Source: Termitomyces sp. T153
Lineage: Eukaryota > Basidiomycota > Agaricomycetes > Agaricales > Lyophyllaceae
NCBI GenBank assembly: GCA_018296165.2
Contig: JACKQL020000019.1
Location: 620,001 to 684,000 of the forward strand
Length of the DNA: 64,000 bases
Direction: 5' to 3'
Part shown: piece after piece, positions 11,969-23,790 of the stretch
Numbering within the stretch: position 1 is the first letter of the stretch
Layout of the letters: each line of letters begins with the position of its first letter
Notes under the pieces: generated by a model
Told to the model about the DNA's origin: nothing
Databases searched by the model: none
The model's input: the letters and a program-made list of their open reading frames with translations, nothing else
Program-made: the position numbers and the translations under genes

Positions 11969-13909
11969 TCACAAGTGCCCAAGAACCGCCTGCGCGACGT
12001 ATGCTTCCTCCAGATACTTCATTTCCTCTTGATTCAATTTCATATTTGCGACATCTACATAGGGAGAGATGTCAATAAGCATATAACAACGAAATCTGAA
12101 TGCAAAGATGGATCCAACGGAATAGCAATGAAAAACAGAGGACAAACAGCCCTTCGAATAGTACGATACATAATACACAGGGCTGCAAGAGATAGACCAT
12201 GAACGAACGACGCAGCAAGAGCCAGTTTTAGATACTAGGACACAAAAGAAGAGAGATGAAAGAGAAAGCTCACCGATCAACTGTTCCAAATTCTTCATAC
12301 TCGTCGTACCCACAATAGGCGCAGTAACGCCCTCCTTCGAAAGGGACCACATTACTGCGATCTGAGCCATCGATAGACCTTTCTTGTTCGCAAGCTCTTC
12401 GACCCTGTTGAAGTTACGCCGAAAGTGAACAAGTGTTCCAAGTGAGATTGAGTGAGTAGACTACCGTTTGATTATTTCCGGCGTCCCGAGTGCTTCGAGA
12501 TATCGGTTATTGAACCTGTTGTGCGTGTTATCTTGTGCAGGGAAAGAAAGAAACAAAAAAAAGAAACGCACCAATCAGTCGCCCCGCGCTTCGTCTGCTC
12601 CTCCTTTGGACGCGTGAGGAGCCCGCGGGCAAGCGGAGACCATGGAATCGCACCGACACCGAACAACTGATGATCTACGTTAGAGATCAAAGGAAATCAA
12701 GGAAGGGAAGAAACAAACCTTGAGCGTGGGGAACATCTCACGCTCTTCTTCACGGTAGAGAAGATTGTGGTGGTTCTGCATAGAGATGAAGGGCGTGAGG
12801 TTGTGTGTTATTGCGTAGTCTGATTTCCAGTGGTTTGTTTAGTGGCTGTTTGTTCATTCGGTAAGAGTGGGATGGAAAGTGTACGTACTTTGCATTTGGT
12901 GGACTATAGGGCAGTTGGTGAGAATAATGGGAGGGTAAGGAAGGAGACATACACTGGTAAGCATGGCACGAGCTCATCCCAAGGTAGCGTACATATCCGG
13001 CCTTTACGACGTCATGCAAGGCTTGCATCTGTTTGGTTGTTTGATCGTGACATAAAGGACGAACGGAAAGGTATTTACGGTCTCATCAATAGGTGTTTTA
13101 TAGTCGAAGCGATGGCCTACCGCATCATATGTCAATGACTGTGAGTAGGAACAAAGAGTTCCACATACATTGTAAAACGTCGATGTAATCCACACCGAGG
13201 CGTGCGAGACTCGCTTTGACGGAATCAAAGATGTGCTTTTACGATTAGTCCCACGTTGAGAATGGAACTGAGTAGAAGTTGAAAAAGAAAAAAAACGAAC
13301 CTTACGACTTAAACCGTGTTGATTCACGTACCCGTTTTGGTCAGGATCCCCACGAGAGGTGGACATACTCGTCTCGTATTCACGTGCGACGGTGAAATAT
13401 ACCTGCCATTCGATCATCGATCATCATGAGATATGAATTAGAAGTGGGAGGGAACGAGGACAGACTTTCGTAAGGATGACAATTTCCTCTCGTGGAAGCT
13501 GGAGTTGTTTGATGGCTTTGCCGAGGATGACTTCCGAAAGGCCGTTTGAATAAGTCTGTGCCATGTTAAGAACAAGGATGGTGGATGTGTGCGTGAGATG
13601 AGGCGTACGTTAGCGGTGTCGAACGTCTGGATGCCTGCATCATATCTAATTCAGCGTGCATCTGATGAGCCTACTGTGGTAAGGAATGAAAGAGAGCACG
13701 TACGCGAACTTAATATGTTTGATCGCTTCCTCCTCACCGAGCACCCACTCCTGCCAATTAGAGGTACCATACTGCATTGTTCCCAGGATGATTCTGGAGA
13801 CTTTGAGGCCTGAGTTGCCTAAACAGACTGTACGCCAAGTCAGTATATCGTAACTTCATCATTTGTGACGTATACCGTAGGGGACTTTGGACTTTTGTTT
13901 CTCTGCCAT
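11969..13909 (-). CDS. Aldo/keto reductase (NADPH-dependent, aryl-alcohol dehydrogenase-like)
   Basis: A cytosolic (beta/alpha)8-barrel oxidoreductase that reduces aldehydes or ketones with NADPH. The start ATG (13907-13909) gives MAEKQKSKVPYGNSGLKVSR across the first intron, then IILGTMQYGTSNWQEW. Later exons give YFTVAREYETSMSTSRGDPD, the conserved HRFDYKTPIDET, MQALHDVVKAGYVRYLGMSS, the block FGVGAIPWSPLARGLLTRP, and the cofactor-binding GVTAPIVGTTSMKNLEQLI. The C-terminus is the typical YLEEAYVAQAVLGHL. The order and spacing of these blocks follow the AKR family of fungi with about 330-350 aa. The gene has many small introns (at least eight); each exon edge was not fixed. The last intron, about 210 bases, is longer than the rest. 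The substrate is unknown. A TATAAAAA box lies about 75 bases upstream. Confidence 0.9.
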
Positions 13910-13981
13910 GAATGCGTTTCAAACTGTGAGGATCAAGAGACTCGGAGTGAGCGTGGACGCCTGAGAAGAACATCAAGGAGG

Positions 13982-13989
13982 TTTTTATA
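13982..13989 (-). promoter_or_regulatory. TATA box of the aldo/keto reductase gene
   Basis: On the minus strand the sequence reads TATAAAAA, 73-80 bases before the ATG at 13909, a normal spacing for a fungal core promoter. Confidence 0.5.
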
Positions 13990-15440
13990 GCTTGTCAGTC
14001 CACCTCATGATGTATTAAAAGACTGGGAATCTGAAGTTGACAGATGCGGGCGTTTACGAAAGGCGAATTAGAATCGTCTGATTTGAGGAAGAGCGATAAG
14101 AACCTAGTCATGATAAGATCGATTGAAAACCCTTTCGATACATCACATACATAATGTACGCCAATGTGGAAGCTTCGAACTGATTGGGGACCACTTCAGC
14201 AACACGTCATAAACTCCTCCTCCTCCTCCTCCTCCTCATTCATAACGAGCGCATAGTCTGGTCATGAGTGAATGGTTCCACTGTCTCTATGACGCTTGAA
14301 GCTTGAAGGATTTGCTCCGCGCTGGCGTCGTGCCATACTTCTAACATTTATTACGCATGCCGGCTAGCCAGTAATTCTCGAAACAATAACGATAATAGCT
14401 AAAATTATTTCTCGCGATGCCGAATGAAACGAACCCTGGCTGCTGCTGGCATAGACAAAATGTCGAGATCGACCACAGCACCAAGAACGCTGGTCAGATT
14501 CACTGATCCTAAGCCGCAGAGATCAGTTCAGAATTCCTACTCTCGGTTGGCCTTTGTCAGCTCAAAACACCTTGCGTTATTTGGATTCTTGAAGTATACA
14601 TTGACAAGTTGGTGTCAACAATGAGCGCTCAGCGCTGAGCATCAAAAGACCGATGAAGCGAGCGAGGATTGAAGATCAAGTGATTTGACATTCATTATAA
14701 CTTATTTTACTTATAGATGGAGATGACCCTTTTTGGGTGTATTTCCTTGATGGCATCCGTAAATTCCCCTTTAATCAAAATCGGGCCACGCAGAAAGCTT
14801 TAATACTACTTTATCTAGAACTCTGCGCGAACAGATTCCTTAATTTTGACCCTGTAAGCTGCCAATAGGATTTTGGTAGACTGTCACACAAGATCACGCT
14901 TTGTCACGTGACGTTAGCACGTTTTACATGAGTTCTATCTTATTACCTAAGACTCATCCGGATGCACGATCACCCTGCTGACGCGGAGGATGCTCATTCG
15001 CGATGCAAGATGTATACACGAAACATACACGCAGCTCTGCTACGCAACATTATGCATTGCCATTTGTTCTCTCGATGCCACCGCCTCCTTCCTCTAAAAC
15101 ACCCTCGTCAATCATATCACCAAAGTCGCACCAAAGTCTCAACCGAGCGGCGAGGTCATGATGAATTCGATTGGGGCGCCCTGGTCTGAGTCCCCGTTTC
15201 ACGCTGTACCTATAAACTAGAACACGGTCATATACTGAGCCCCGTTCTGTCATGTCCCTGTGTTTGTGAGTGATCGCCACGCGTGCGTTGCTTGTCTGAA
15301 GTCAGATCACATGACCGCGTTTCCCAATTTAAAAATCAGACCTGGTGACGACCTTCTCATCCTCAATAACCATGTTTTTATCTTTTACACGCGAACAACA
15401 AGCCCGCTCTTTGTCATACTCCCATACGTCTCTAGATGCG
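13990..15440. other. Intergenic region with a CTC microsatellite
   Basis: No gene is supportable here. Open frames are 60-110 codons and unrecognised. It includes the eight-unit trinucleotide run at 14214-14237 and probably promoter sequence for the downstream small membrane protein. Confidence 0.4.
14214..14237 (+). repeat. (CTC)8 microsatellite
   Basis: Eight perfect CTC units in an intergenic region. Confidence 0.95.
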
Positions 15441-15926
15441 ATGGCTTTCAACTTCATCATATCGTTTTCTTTGGTGTTCGTCGGCATTGCATTGGGTATC
15501 TTTTTAGTATATCGCCGTATAGCACCTATCCGAGCCCACCGGTCATTTTCCGCTCCCGCCAAAGGCGAATTAAGTCTCCCGATACGTGAGGCCCCTCAAT
15601 GTGAATCAAAGACGCGCCCATTCGACACTAGTTCTTTTATCTCTCAATTGACTACAGCGTCCTCCGTACTTGCGGAACACCACGCACGCTTCATGGTTGA
15701 TGTCACCAATATCCGGAGGACGATCGATGCTCTGGAAAAGGGCAATGCCAGCATGCGGGAAGAAGTTCGAACTGCTCATAGTGAGTTAATCACTGCTTCA
15801 GATACTTCCATTCGTCTGACAAGTCTTGTGATCTTGTTTGAAGACACCGAAGCTCTCAGAGGAGGTTCATCCGGGTCATTCGCTGCCTCTTTCCTGTCTA
15901 CGACTGCATCGGCATTACCTCACTAG
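15441..15926 (+). CDS. Small single-pass membrane protein, unknown function
   Basis: An intronless reading frame of 161 codons from the ATG at 15441; an in-frame ATG at 15372 would add 23 residues. I do not recognise a family. Residues 3-24 form one strong hydrophobic helix (FNFIISFSLVFVGIALGIFL) followed at once by Tyr-Arg-Arg, which suggests a signal anchor with a cytosolic C-terminal part. Residues 65-140 look helical and may form a coiled coil (FMVDVTNIRRTIDALEKGNA). Ordinary CpG content and absence of stops over this length argue for a real gene, but there is no family support. The 15441 start is preferred because it places the helix directly at the N-terminus. Confidence 0.5.
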   Translation: MAFNFIISFSLVFVGIALGIFLVYRRIAPIRAHRSFSAPAKGELSLPIREAPQCESKTRPFDTSSFISQLTTASSVLAEHHARFMVDVTNIRRTIDALEKGNASMREEVRTAHSELITASDTSIRLTSLVILFEDTEALRGGSSGSFAASFLSTTASALPH

Positions 15927-16473
15927 TCTTGTTCGTAATTCTTTCTCATTTAATTTGTGTTTCTTTTAACTTGTCTTTAGAGATCCGCGAACAACGTCCG
16001 TAGCATCTTGCATCTTTCTCAATTATACGTCTTCTCAGTCTAGATCTCTTTCTATCTTCGACAATCAAGTCGTCATACTTCAGCTATCTGTGATACCCAC
16101 CCACATTGTCAAAGGAACGACTTGGAGCACCATATAACAGATTTCCCGTTACTGTAAATTACGATGTACACTATCCCATGTTATGATCATATTCATATAT
16201 ATATATTGAGGATTGGCTCTCGTCGTCGTCAAGTTGAAACCTGCGCTTTCAGGGGTATCAGAAGAACCCAGGCTCCGTAGTCGTTACGTGTAGACAACAA
16301 GGTACTGTCTGTACTAGTGAGGGCGACTCGAGCTTTCAACAAATAATAAACACATAACTGGACAATTGGCTTGGTATCGGTCGTAGTACTTGATGACTAC
16401 ATTACGGCCATTCAGGTATGAAATGGTACCATTATACGGAGTTATAGAGAGATGACCTCCTCTATCTTGATTT
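15927..16473. other. 3' flank of the small membrane protein gene and transposon boundary
   Basis: C/T-rich 3' region, then an (AT)n run near 16195-16206. The change from ordinary to CpG-poor DNA falls at about 16460, just before the Helitron remnant. A 62-codon minus-strand frame at 16314-16502 runs into the Helitron boundary and is not recognised. Confidence 0.4.
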
Positions 16474-16747
16474 TGAAGATCAAGAGGATTTGCCAATTCC
16501 ATTGCACAGAAGACAATTTCCAGTTCAATTGGCCTTTGCTATGACAATCAACAAGTCTCAGGGTCAATCAGTCAAGCATGTTGGATTGGACCTTTGATCA
16601 GGATTTTTTGCACATGGCCAACTTTATGTTGCACTTTCTTGGTAGACATCAGGAGATCATATCAAAGTCATTTTGGACCCAGAAAACACATCAAGAAAGA
16701 TTGCAAATATTGTCTATCAAGAAATCCTCAATGGTTTACAAATGTAA
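16474..16747 (+). pseudogene. Helitron helicase remnant (C-terminal end of Pif1-like domain)
   Basis: The plus strand encodes [20 protein letters not shown] followed by SVKHVGLDL, the last conserved helicase motif of Helitron RepHel proteins. HGQLY follows with a shifted frame and then SGDHIKVILDPEN up to a stop at 16745-16747. There is an in-frame TGA after VGLDL and a frameshift in the LYVALS motif, so it is dead. Only the last roughly 90 residues survive; no Rep domain is seen. CpG-poor like the rest of this block. Confidence 0.85.
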
Positions 16748-17038
16748 GTGTGACTTTTGATGGATTCAAGTAACAAATTTCTAACTTCTATGAACTTCAG
16801 CACCTAATGTATATAGCCTGACCATGTAGTATAGACATACTCAATGGTTTACAGATGTGAGTGTGACAGTTTAAATAATTCCTTGGTTAGTACTAACTTT
16901 TATAATTTTCATCATCTCTAATATATACCAGTGGTCATTGTAGTATTTTGTTGATAATGTATATAGATACATGATTGATTTATATATGAAATCTCAGTAT
17001 ATTGAATTGTAAGAGAAAAGCAACACTTAGTCAACAAA

Positions 17039-17160
17039 ATACAAAGACCTAACTGAATGAAGTGAGGCCAGGTCTGAATTGTAGCATTGAATTAACAAAT
17101 ACAAAGACCTAACCAAACAAAGTGAGGTTGGGTCTGGGAATTAGTAAGAGCTACAGGCCT
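17039..17160 (+). repeat. Two tandem hairpin units, copy 1 of a transposon-end repeat
   Basis: Two units of about 60 bases each start with ACAAAGACCTAAC. Each can fold into a hairpin: GACCTAACC pairs with GGTTGGGTC across a loop of AAACAAAGTGA-like sequence. The array ends in AGAGCTACAGGCC. The same units, in greater number, and the same ending occur at 29318-29965. It lies 290 bases after the Helitron helicase remnant on the same strand. Confidence 0.75.
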
Positions 17161-18268
17161 GTGCTGAAGTAATTTGGGGAATTGGAGACTTGTTTGTTAT
17201 GCAATTCCATTTTCTTTGTTTTTAGGACTGATTGATACTTGACCTCTCAGGTCCAAAGACTAAAGTGCTGTGGCAAGCAAAAAAGCAGTGAATGCTGAGT
17301 CCATATCAAAAGTCCTGTTATTAGTAAATATTTTGAGCAATGATGCTATATTCTCAATATTACTATGCATAAACTGTAATAAAATTGCCATTACTTCTGG
17401 TGGATTCACATCAGTTTCTACTCACTGCTGGTGCTGGAAGGTGTTTCTTGTGAAAAGGGACTAAGAAACTTGTTATATGGTTTCTATGTTGTGTTTCTGC
17501 AAGACATATTTTAGCATTTTCTTTTTACAGAAGTTAGACAATATACACCTTTTTCCCAACTATTTCCTGTTGTAACATAATACTTTTTTACCATCTTTTT
17601 ACAACAGGAGAAAACTCTTTTATTTCTGTGTTTTCTGAGGAAAGAGAAGAGGGAAAGAGAAAGAGAAAGTTGTTCAATGTCTGTTTATAAGGAAACTTCA
17701 GATCCTGTGTTAACAAGCTTGGAAAAAGGTATACATTTTCTAAACTTTTGCTACAATAAAATGCTTCCATATCTCTTTTAGAAACATGACATAACAACTA
17801 TATAACAGGTTTCTTTGTCTCTTTTCCCAGTGGAAATGCTTTTTAGTGCCATCAGTGACTTGAGTCTGCTTTGTCAGTACTTCAGTCCATTGTATAGTGC
17901 AAGACTCATTGAATGTTAGAATCTATAATTGCTTTTTTCTAACATAAGCCAACCAAACTCAACACCTTCAAAAGATGATTTCAACCATACTAGAGTCTCT
18001 CAGGAAATCTTCTGGACAACAGGAATGAGCTTGCCATCAAGCTAGCCTCCAGCAAGCACAAAACAAGTCTCTCAGTGAGGAACAGCAATAGCTATCAGTA
18101 CTCAACATCAGTTATCTGACCAGAGGCCAGGGACTACAAGGAAGCAAGAGACATGTCAAGAGGAGAACTCAGTCAGATGTAGACTCTAATATGAGTAGTG
18201 TTTCAAATAATAGTACTCTCAGGTCCTCATTCAGCTGGCATGACAGAGTAATACTACAAATGAAGCAT
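17161..18268. other. CpG-poor, AT-rich transposon debris, unidentified
   Basis: Almost no CG dinucleotides, many short frames and no recognisable domain. Probably an old non-coding part of a mobile element. Confidence 0.5.
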
Positions 18269-18340
18269 CTCTTCAAAATAATGAATCTGTTCAAAATAAT
18301 AAATCTGTTCAAAATAATAAATCTGTTCAAAATAATAAAT
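18269..18340 (+). repeat. 18-bp minisatellite, four units
   Basis: Four tandem copies of CTGTTCAAAATAATAAAT (first copy with two changes). The period is a multiple of three and one frame reads LFKIIN repeatedly, but the surrounding frame is short and no gene is supported. Confidence 0.9.
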
Positions 18341-18944
18341 CAGAGGGTTTTGAACAGCATCACCTCAAGCAATACTTATTTGAGCAGACTCAATCATCAA
18401 GGGAACACATTGACCACTCCATGAAGCCTCCCAGTCAGCCAGTCTGAATACTAAAATCACTCCTGGACTCAATTCAAAAATAGATGAACTTTGATTGACA
18501 GCTCAGTTTATGGAGGCACTGAAGACAGCAACTCTGGAGAAGAGAAATTATGGACCCAGACAATATTCAACAGCTACAAGAAGCTATGCTGCCACCAGGG
18601 GGCACAGTAGCTCAGCTGGCACCATTGTGTCCCAAAGCAGGTCACCTGACTTGTGAGTGCAAGGTTGGGGTTTTGACTCTGGCTGAGTGTGCCTGTGTGG
18701 AAAACACCTTAGACACCACATGGGTGGGTTATTTCAATGCTGCCAGAAAGCCACTGCCCACATTTGTTGATTAGGAAGGCTCTGTTGGTCAGGCCGCCCC
18801 AGAATGACCAATCAGCATGTGATACAATGAGGCATGGTGACCACTACGCTCATGACCAGATGAGAAAAAACAGACAGCTTCCCCAGCTTGATGGATTTGG
18901 GAGAGGGTCTTAGGGTCCTTGCTGACCAAGTGGGTCGAGGCACA

Positions 18945-19490
18945 GGTAGGCAAGAGAATAGGAGTCAATAGTTTGATCAGGCTGCCAATGCACTGTGTGG
19001 TCCATCAGATGGAAATTGGCTTTGATGCAGTTTGATCAGGTGCCTAGCTGAAAAGGTGTGGCATGTCTGTGACTAGTGGATAGCTGGTCCATTCCATTGT
19101 GGGTTCCAAATCTTGGGATTGATCTTTCAAAGGTATTGTCTGGGCATGGGGAAGGGTTTGTCATGATACCCTTACTGGTGTGATGGAATGGGAGCTTGGA
19201 GCTGGAGCAATTCACCTCATGTGGGATGAACCAACACACATATAGTTAGCCCTGCCAAGTATAGCTGGGTTTAGAAATTGGGATGACATGTTAACAGCAG
19301 ATGGTCATGGAACTTAAATGGTGGAAAGCAGTATGAACTCCAACAAAGTCAAATTGTAGTAAAGTGGCTATGAGGTGTAACTGGCATCAGCTGAAAAGGG
19401 ATCAGGCCAGAGAACTAGTTGGAGTGTCCATAATTACCACCCCCATTATGTACTGCAGGACCTAGGACACAATGTTCAAGGAGGTAGCTC
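18945..19490 (+). repeat. Dispersed repeat family R, copy 1
   Basis: Similar over about 500 bases to 50985-51500, and in its last 180 bases to 53930-54115. Shared blocks include AAAGTGGCTATGAGGTGTAA and GTGTCCATAATTACCA, then an A-rich stretch. The shared 3' part ending in A-rich sequence suggests the 3' end of a LINE-type element, but this is an inference. A degraded LINE reverse transcriptase follows at 19960. Confidence 0.7.
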
Positions 19491-19959
19491 CATGTGAAAA
19501 TAGGTCTTGAAACAAATAAAAACAAATTTCTCTCTCTCTCTCTGTGCTGCCACTAGTCAATTATACAAGTGATTGGCACTTTCTTAAGGCACTCCAAACA
19601 TTTATTGTGACTACAAATGCCTCAGAAGAGACTTACAACAATGTTTGGGGAATTGTGGGATCATGATGGCATCCCTTCATGGCCCCAGAATAACATCAAA
19701 GTTCTTAGCATTTGGGGCAAGCATCCAACAAGTCCAAGAAGCCCATGAACCCAACACATGAATTGACACACATGTCATGAAAGATCAGAGAGACACCAGT
19801 GATAATCTCACCTTGTCACTTAATTTGATAGAAACAGAGAAAGGGGTCATCTAGGTAATGTGCTTGTTGAGCTGCCAGGGAACTCACTGACACATCATGT
19901 GACAGGGTTTCTAAACTGGAGACCAGCTAGGATGGGACCTCCACATGGGCCACCACCAA

Positions 19960-20580
19960 TCAGCAGAAGGCTGAGGTCCTAGCTAAGTCCTTCTCCCCTC
20001 CTCTCCTAGTTCCTGTTCTGTTTCCTTCTCTGTGTACTCTAAGCTCTACCCTCATATCTGCTTTTTCAATCAAATGCATATCCTGGCAGCAATTGCCCAG
20101 CTGCAGCCCCACAAGGCTCTAGGTACTGACAGGATCCCTGATATAGTGCTGAAGCAATGTGCTGACACTCTTATAGACCATAGCAGTGCTGGAGCTGGAC
20201 ATCTGCCATGAGAGCTGGTTGGTATCCACCACTCTAGTCCTTCACAAGCCAGGAAACCCAGTTATACACCATCAGAAACATATAGACTAATAGGACTCTT
20301 GAAAACCACTGGGAAGCTCCTTTTTACTATTGCTGCCACTGGCCTCTCTTCTCTTGCAGAGAAGCATGGGATGCCCTCCCTCAACCAGTTTGGAGGATGC
20401 CCTGGCTAAAATACCAGCAATGCTATGCTCATGATTGTCTCCTAAGCTCCTCCATCTGGGTTGGGCACAATGCCAAGCTGCTTAGCTCCACCACTTGCAC
20501 CTTGTGGGTGGCTACTAGTAGCTACACTACACATTGTAATAAGCCCCATAGCTTTGGGTTTCCTAGAGGAGCATGACCTA
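19960..20580 (+). pseudogene. LINE (non-LTR retrotransposon) reverse transcriptase remnant
   Basis: Plus-strand fragments in shifting frames resemble the early part of a fungal LINE ORF2 reverse transcriptase. A leading QQKAEVLAKSF-like block precedes LQPHKALGTDRIPDIVLKQC (the KAPGPDGIP region), then VLHKPGKP, YRLIGLLKTTGKLL and AEKHGMPSLNQFGGCPG. Stops and frameshifts interrupt it several times. The domain is cut off at 20586 by a solo LTR insertion; the catalytic YADD region is not recognisable beyond it. Nearly free of CG. Confidence 0.82.
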
Positions 20581-20586
20581 AAACAG

Positions 20587-20680
20587 TGTCAGGGGACCAC
20601 TGTTGCAAGACCCTTGGATTGTTTCTTTTACAATGTCAGAGGACCACTGTTGCTAGACCCCTGGATTGTTTCCTTTATTC
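20587..20680 (+). repeat. 47-bp tandem duplication inside the solo LTR
   Basis: Two copies, starting at 20587 and 20634, each TGTCAG(G/A)GGACCACTGTTG with GGATTGTTTC further on. The duplication includes the LTR 5' terminus itself, so the LTR start is present twice. Confidence 0.88.
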
Positions 20681-21040
20681 CAAGTCTGCTGTTCATCTTA
20701 GACCTCCCATCTTTGGGCCACAAGTACTTCCAATCAAGGGCTATTTTTTGGTTATATTCATATGTGGTCATGTCCAGGAGTATGGAGATTGAGATCATTT
20801 ACAATGGATTCCTGCTTTTGAGATCAGATTTCAGATTTTGTTGTTGTTGAGTGTCTTTACCAGAAGCTCTAGAGTAAATTTTCCAAACACTGGCATTCAG
20901 AATCCTTAGACTTGTTCTCTTTAGATCTCCCTCTGTCAAGTGAGTAGCTAAAACTCTAGAACTTGTAGATGCTGAATAGACTTTGAATCTCCCCTGCCAG
21001 TTGTGTGATTGAGCCACAGCCTCCAGAGGTTGCCCTTACA
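20587..21040 (+). mobile_element. Solo LTR (Gypsy family of 36975-42834) with AACAG target-site duplication
   Basis: Starts TGTCAGGGGACCACTG and ends GCCCTTACA, flanked on both sides by AACAG (20582-20586 and 21041-21045). It aligns along its length with the LTRs of the Gypsy element at 36975 and 42407, sharing CTTAGACTTGTTCTCTT and GAGCCACAGCCTCCAGAGGT. It carries an extra duplicated segment near its 5' end. The intact duplication shows that it arose by LTR-LTR recombination from a full element that had inserted in the LINE remnant. Confidence 0.9.
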
Positions 21041-21045
21041 AACAG

Positions 21046-21770
21046 CTTGGAAAAAGTTGACCTGTTTTTTCTCTGTGTATGCAGGGGGACATGGCATCTT
21101 GTGGCTCTTGTAGCACCTTAGATAGACCTCAGACATACTGCACAACATGGCCTATGTAGGTTGGGCACAAAATGAATTTTGTTTCAAAAAAAAAGACATT
21201 ATATGTAATGTATTGACAACTGATTACAGAGAAAAATGCATTGTGTACCATCTAATCAGACACAATAATGCATCAATCTGACTGTATCACCTGTTTCTCT
21301 CATTTGAGATGCCCCATGCCATATCCTTATCATCGGTCGCAATCACCACCTACCTGTGTAGACCAGACTCGTAGATACTCATTGTATTGAACATTATCAA
21401 TCTCGGCTGGATTGCAGCTCTATAGAAGTTGTTCATGTGAGCCGTATTTTGCTCTACGCAACGTGCAAAAAAAGTATTATGGCTGCATAATAATCAGCGG
21501 CAAAGCAAGCTTTTCGATCCGAAGTAAATTTGTAAAATATCTATCACATACAACCTAGGCTGAAGTCAAACACAGTTGTAGGACTACTAACGTTGACCCG
21601 GTGAAATGGTTTGAGTAGCCACCGCGAAATTCGTAATTAGCATCGCTAGGCGGTAAACTTCAATATATTATAACTATGGCATACGCACGTACAAGTGTTG
21701 TACTTCTTGAAACGCTGATTATCTAGGTCTATGACCGCCCATAAACTCAACTGGAAATCACTAACTGAGA
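21046..21770. other. Remainder of the LINE debris and transition to ordinary DNA
   Basis: CpG-poor until about 21330, then CG dinucleotides reappear. 21330-21770 is the 3' flank of the first DUF6534 gene, with no gene of its own. Confidence 0.45.
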
Positions 21771-23790
21771 TCAGTCATCATACCTGGTTGGAGTTCCAGT
21801 CATTGATGACGTCGCTGAAGAATGAAAAGATCGTACATCCTTGGAAGATTTCAGAAATGAAAATGTGATTAGGAAAGATACCGCAAACGACATGGTGGAA
21901 AGAACGACATACCAAAAATTGTGGAACAGACACCGACTTAGTAATCGAACGTGGGCGCGGAAGTTTGATACTTCCAGAAGTGCGTGTACTTAACCGAGTT
22001 GTCTGTCGTAGAGGGTCAGAAAGCGCAAGCGAATGGCGCCTACGCAGGCTTGCGCGCGCGTTTAATCTACAAACGTGGAATGAGCATTGGCTGGAAAACA
22101 TGATTAAAAGCTCACACGGCGAAGAAAGAGTTCGCATATACTAACATTCAGATTGTTAGTCCTTTGAGAGAAGAAAAAATTGGGGAAAATTTACGTTTTG
22201 CAATGGCCCAAAAGATGGTCAGAAAAATTAGGTTGTGTGACATTATACACCACTTGTAGAGGGACCATTAGTCAGGAAAAATCACAATTAACAGAATGTA
22301 GCATTACGCAGATGAGCGCCGATAGAGCACCCGCACTAGAGCAAGATTAGCACAATTCAAAAAACATGACAGAAACTGACCAGTTGAAAATTCCTGTTCT
22401 CATTGTGTACTGACCTAACCACCTCAGGGTATTATTGACCGGACTTGAGAGAACTGTTCAGTTGATTTCAATAGTGTAACATTTCAGGCATACCTTGTTG
22501 AGGCCGTACGGCTCGTATATAAATAATAGATGAGAGAAGCTGTTACAAGAGCATCTGTACCGAACAAGAGCGAAAGTCCAACAGTGAAAAGCCACTATGA
22601 CAATATATCAGTACTTAAGAACTGATCTACTTCAAATCGAGTTCCTCACGCCCAGGTGTGCCCTGAATGAAGAAAAGGTAGGGAATGTTATGCTGGAGTT
22701 TTAATTGAGTATCAATCGGTGTCAGTTGAACAATCACGATACTTACAACGCAGCTGTAATCGCTGGATAGCGTAGATAATCAAATCAACACTTCAAAAAC
22801 ACTACTGGAGTAAGTTATGATCACCTGCAGCGAAGCCTGAATAAAACACGTATGTCAGCTAGAACGACGATTAAAACGTAGTACATCTCTAAAGCTATCA
22901 TACCTGCTCGGGTGAGACATAGAAGAGTCTGCCTGACTTGCATCAGAGCGTTGACTCGCAGGAAACCCAATAATTACACACGATAAAGGAAGGCAGAAGC
23001 CACTTCCGCTTGCTTACTAGATCCTTCAGTCAGCAACGTATGGCTTCCAAAATATAGACAACGGACAAATGTAGATTCGATAGGCATAAAACCTTTTGAT
23101 CGATCACGGTGAGGCATGAGACTGAAAGAAATGCATGTATAATCGCACCCATGAACAGCAACTGTGAGTGCAGTCTGCTTGGCGTGGTCACGATTCGAAA
23201 AGCGATGTAAAGGTGAAACGTACGCTTGATATGGTTATAGACTAGAGGTACATCAGAAGGATCTGAGAATAAATCGAACAAAGGACATTACCGCAACGGG
23301 CCTTAGAAAGGGTTGTCAAACTAGAGAGAGAAATCAAAGCGGCCTGATGACTCACCACGGGGTCGAATTGATTGCAGTAAGATCTCCGAAATGTTCAACC
23401 AGATAATACCACAGTCCAACCCAGATGAAGATCGTCTGGAGTAGATCGACTAGCCTAGGGTGATATCATATCAGGGGGGAAATTACTGCACGTTAAGAAT
23501 GGGTGATTAACCAGATGAATATGGCCTGGCATCATGACGGTTCAAACATATTTGCTTGAGATCTGTGAAGCTGGACATCACTCACAAGAATCTTGAATGG
23601 GAGCTTGTCCTCCGGATAGTGATGGAAGTAGAGGAGGCATTGCACGGACACTCCCCCAGATAGTCTAACAAGAAGATCTAAGAGTTGAACATCATAAACA
23701 GAAAGAACGGAGGCGAGTAGCTTACATCGTAGAGAACAGTCCTCCGAGCAGTAAGGCGCCAGCCGTAGAAGGTATATGTGCGTGGGTCAT
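21771..23790 (-). CDS. DUF6534 seven-helix membrane protein, copy A
   Basis: Multi-exon gene of the mushroom-expanded DUF6534 family (about 330 aa, seven membrane helices, function unknown). The start ATG at 23788-23790 gives MTHAHIPSTAGALLLGGLFS, the family's first helix. Next exons give SVQCLLYFHHYPEDKLPFKI (the YFNRYP.D..K hallmark), then LVDLLQTIFIWVGLWYYLVE and HFGDLTAINSTPW. The C-terminal end is RLNARASLRRR, followed by a serine-rich tail with SITKSVSVPQ and a last short exon ending at TGA 21771-21773. These blocks match copy B one for one. About eight introns are present; exon edges between 22100 and 23390 are not all fixed, and a frame-breaking change there cannot be excluded. Tandem, same strand as copy B. 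Confidence 0.75.

Noticed and set aside
16314..16502. Minus-strand 62-codon frame
   Set aside because: Crosses into the Helitron remnant, has no recognisable family and no exon partner; likely chance.
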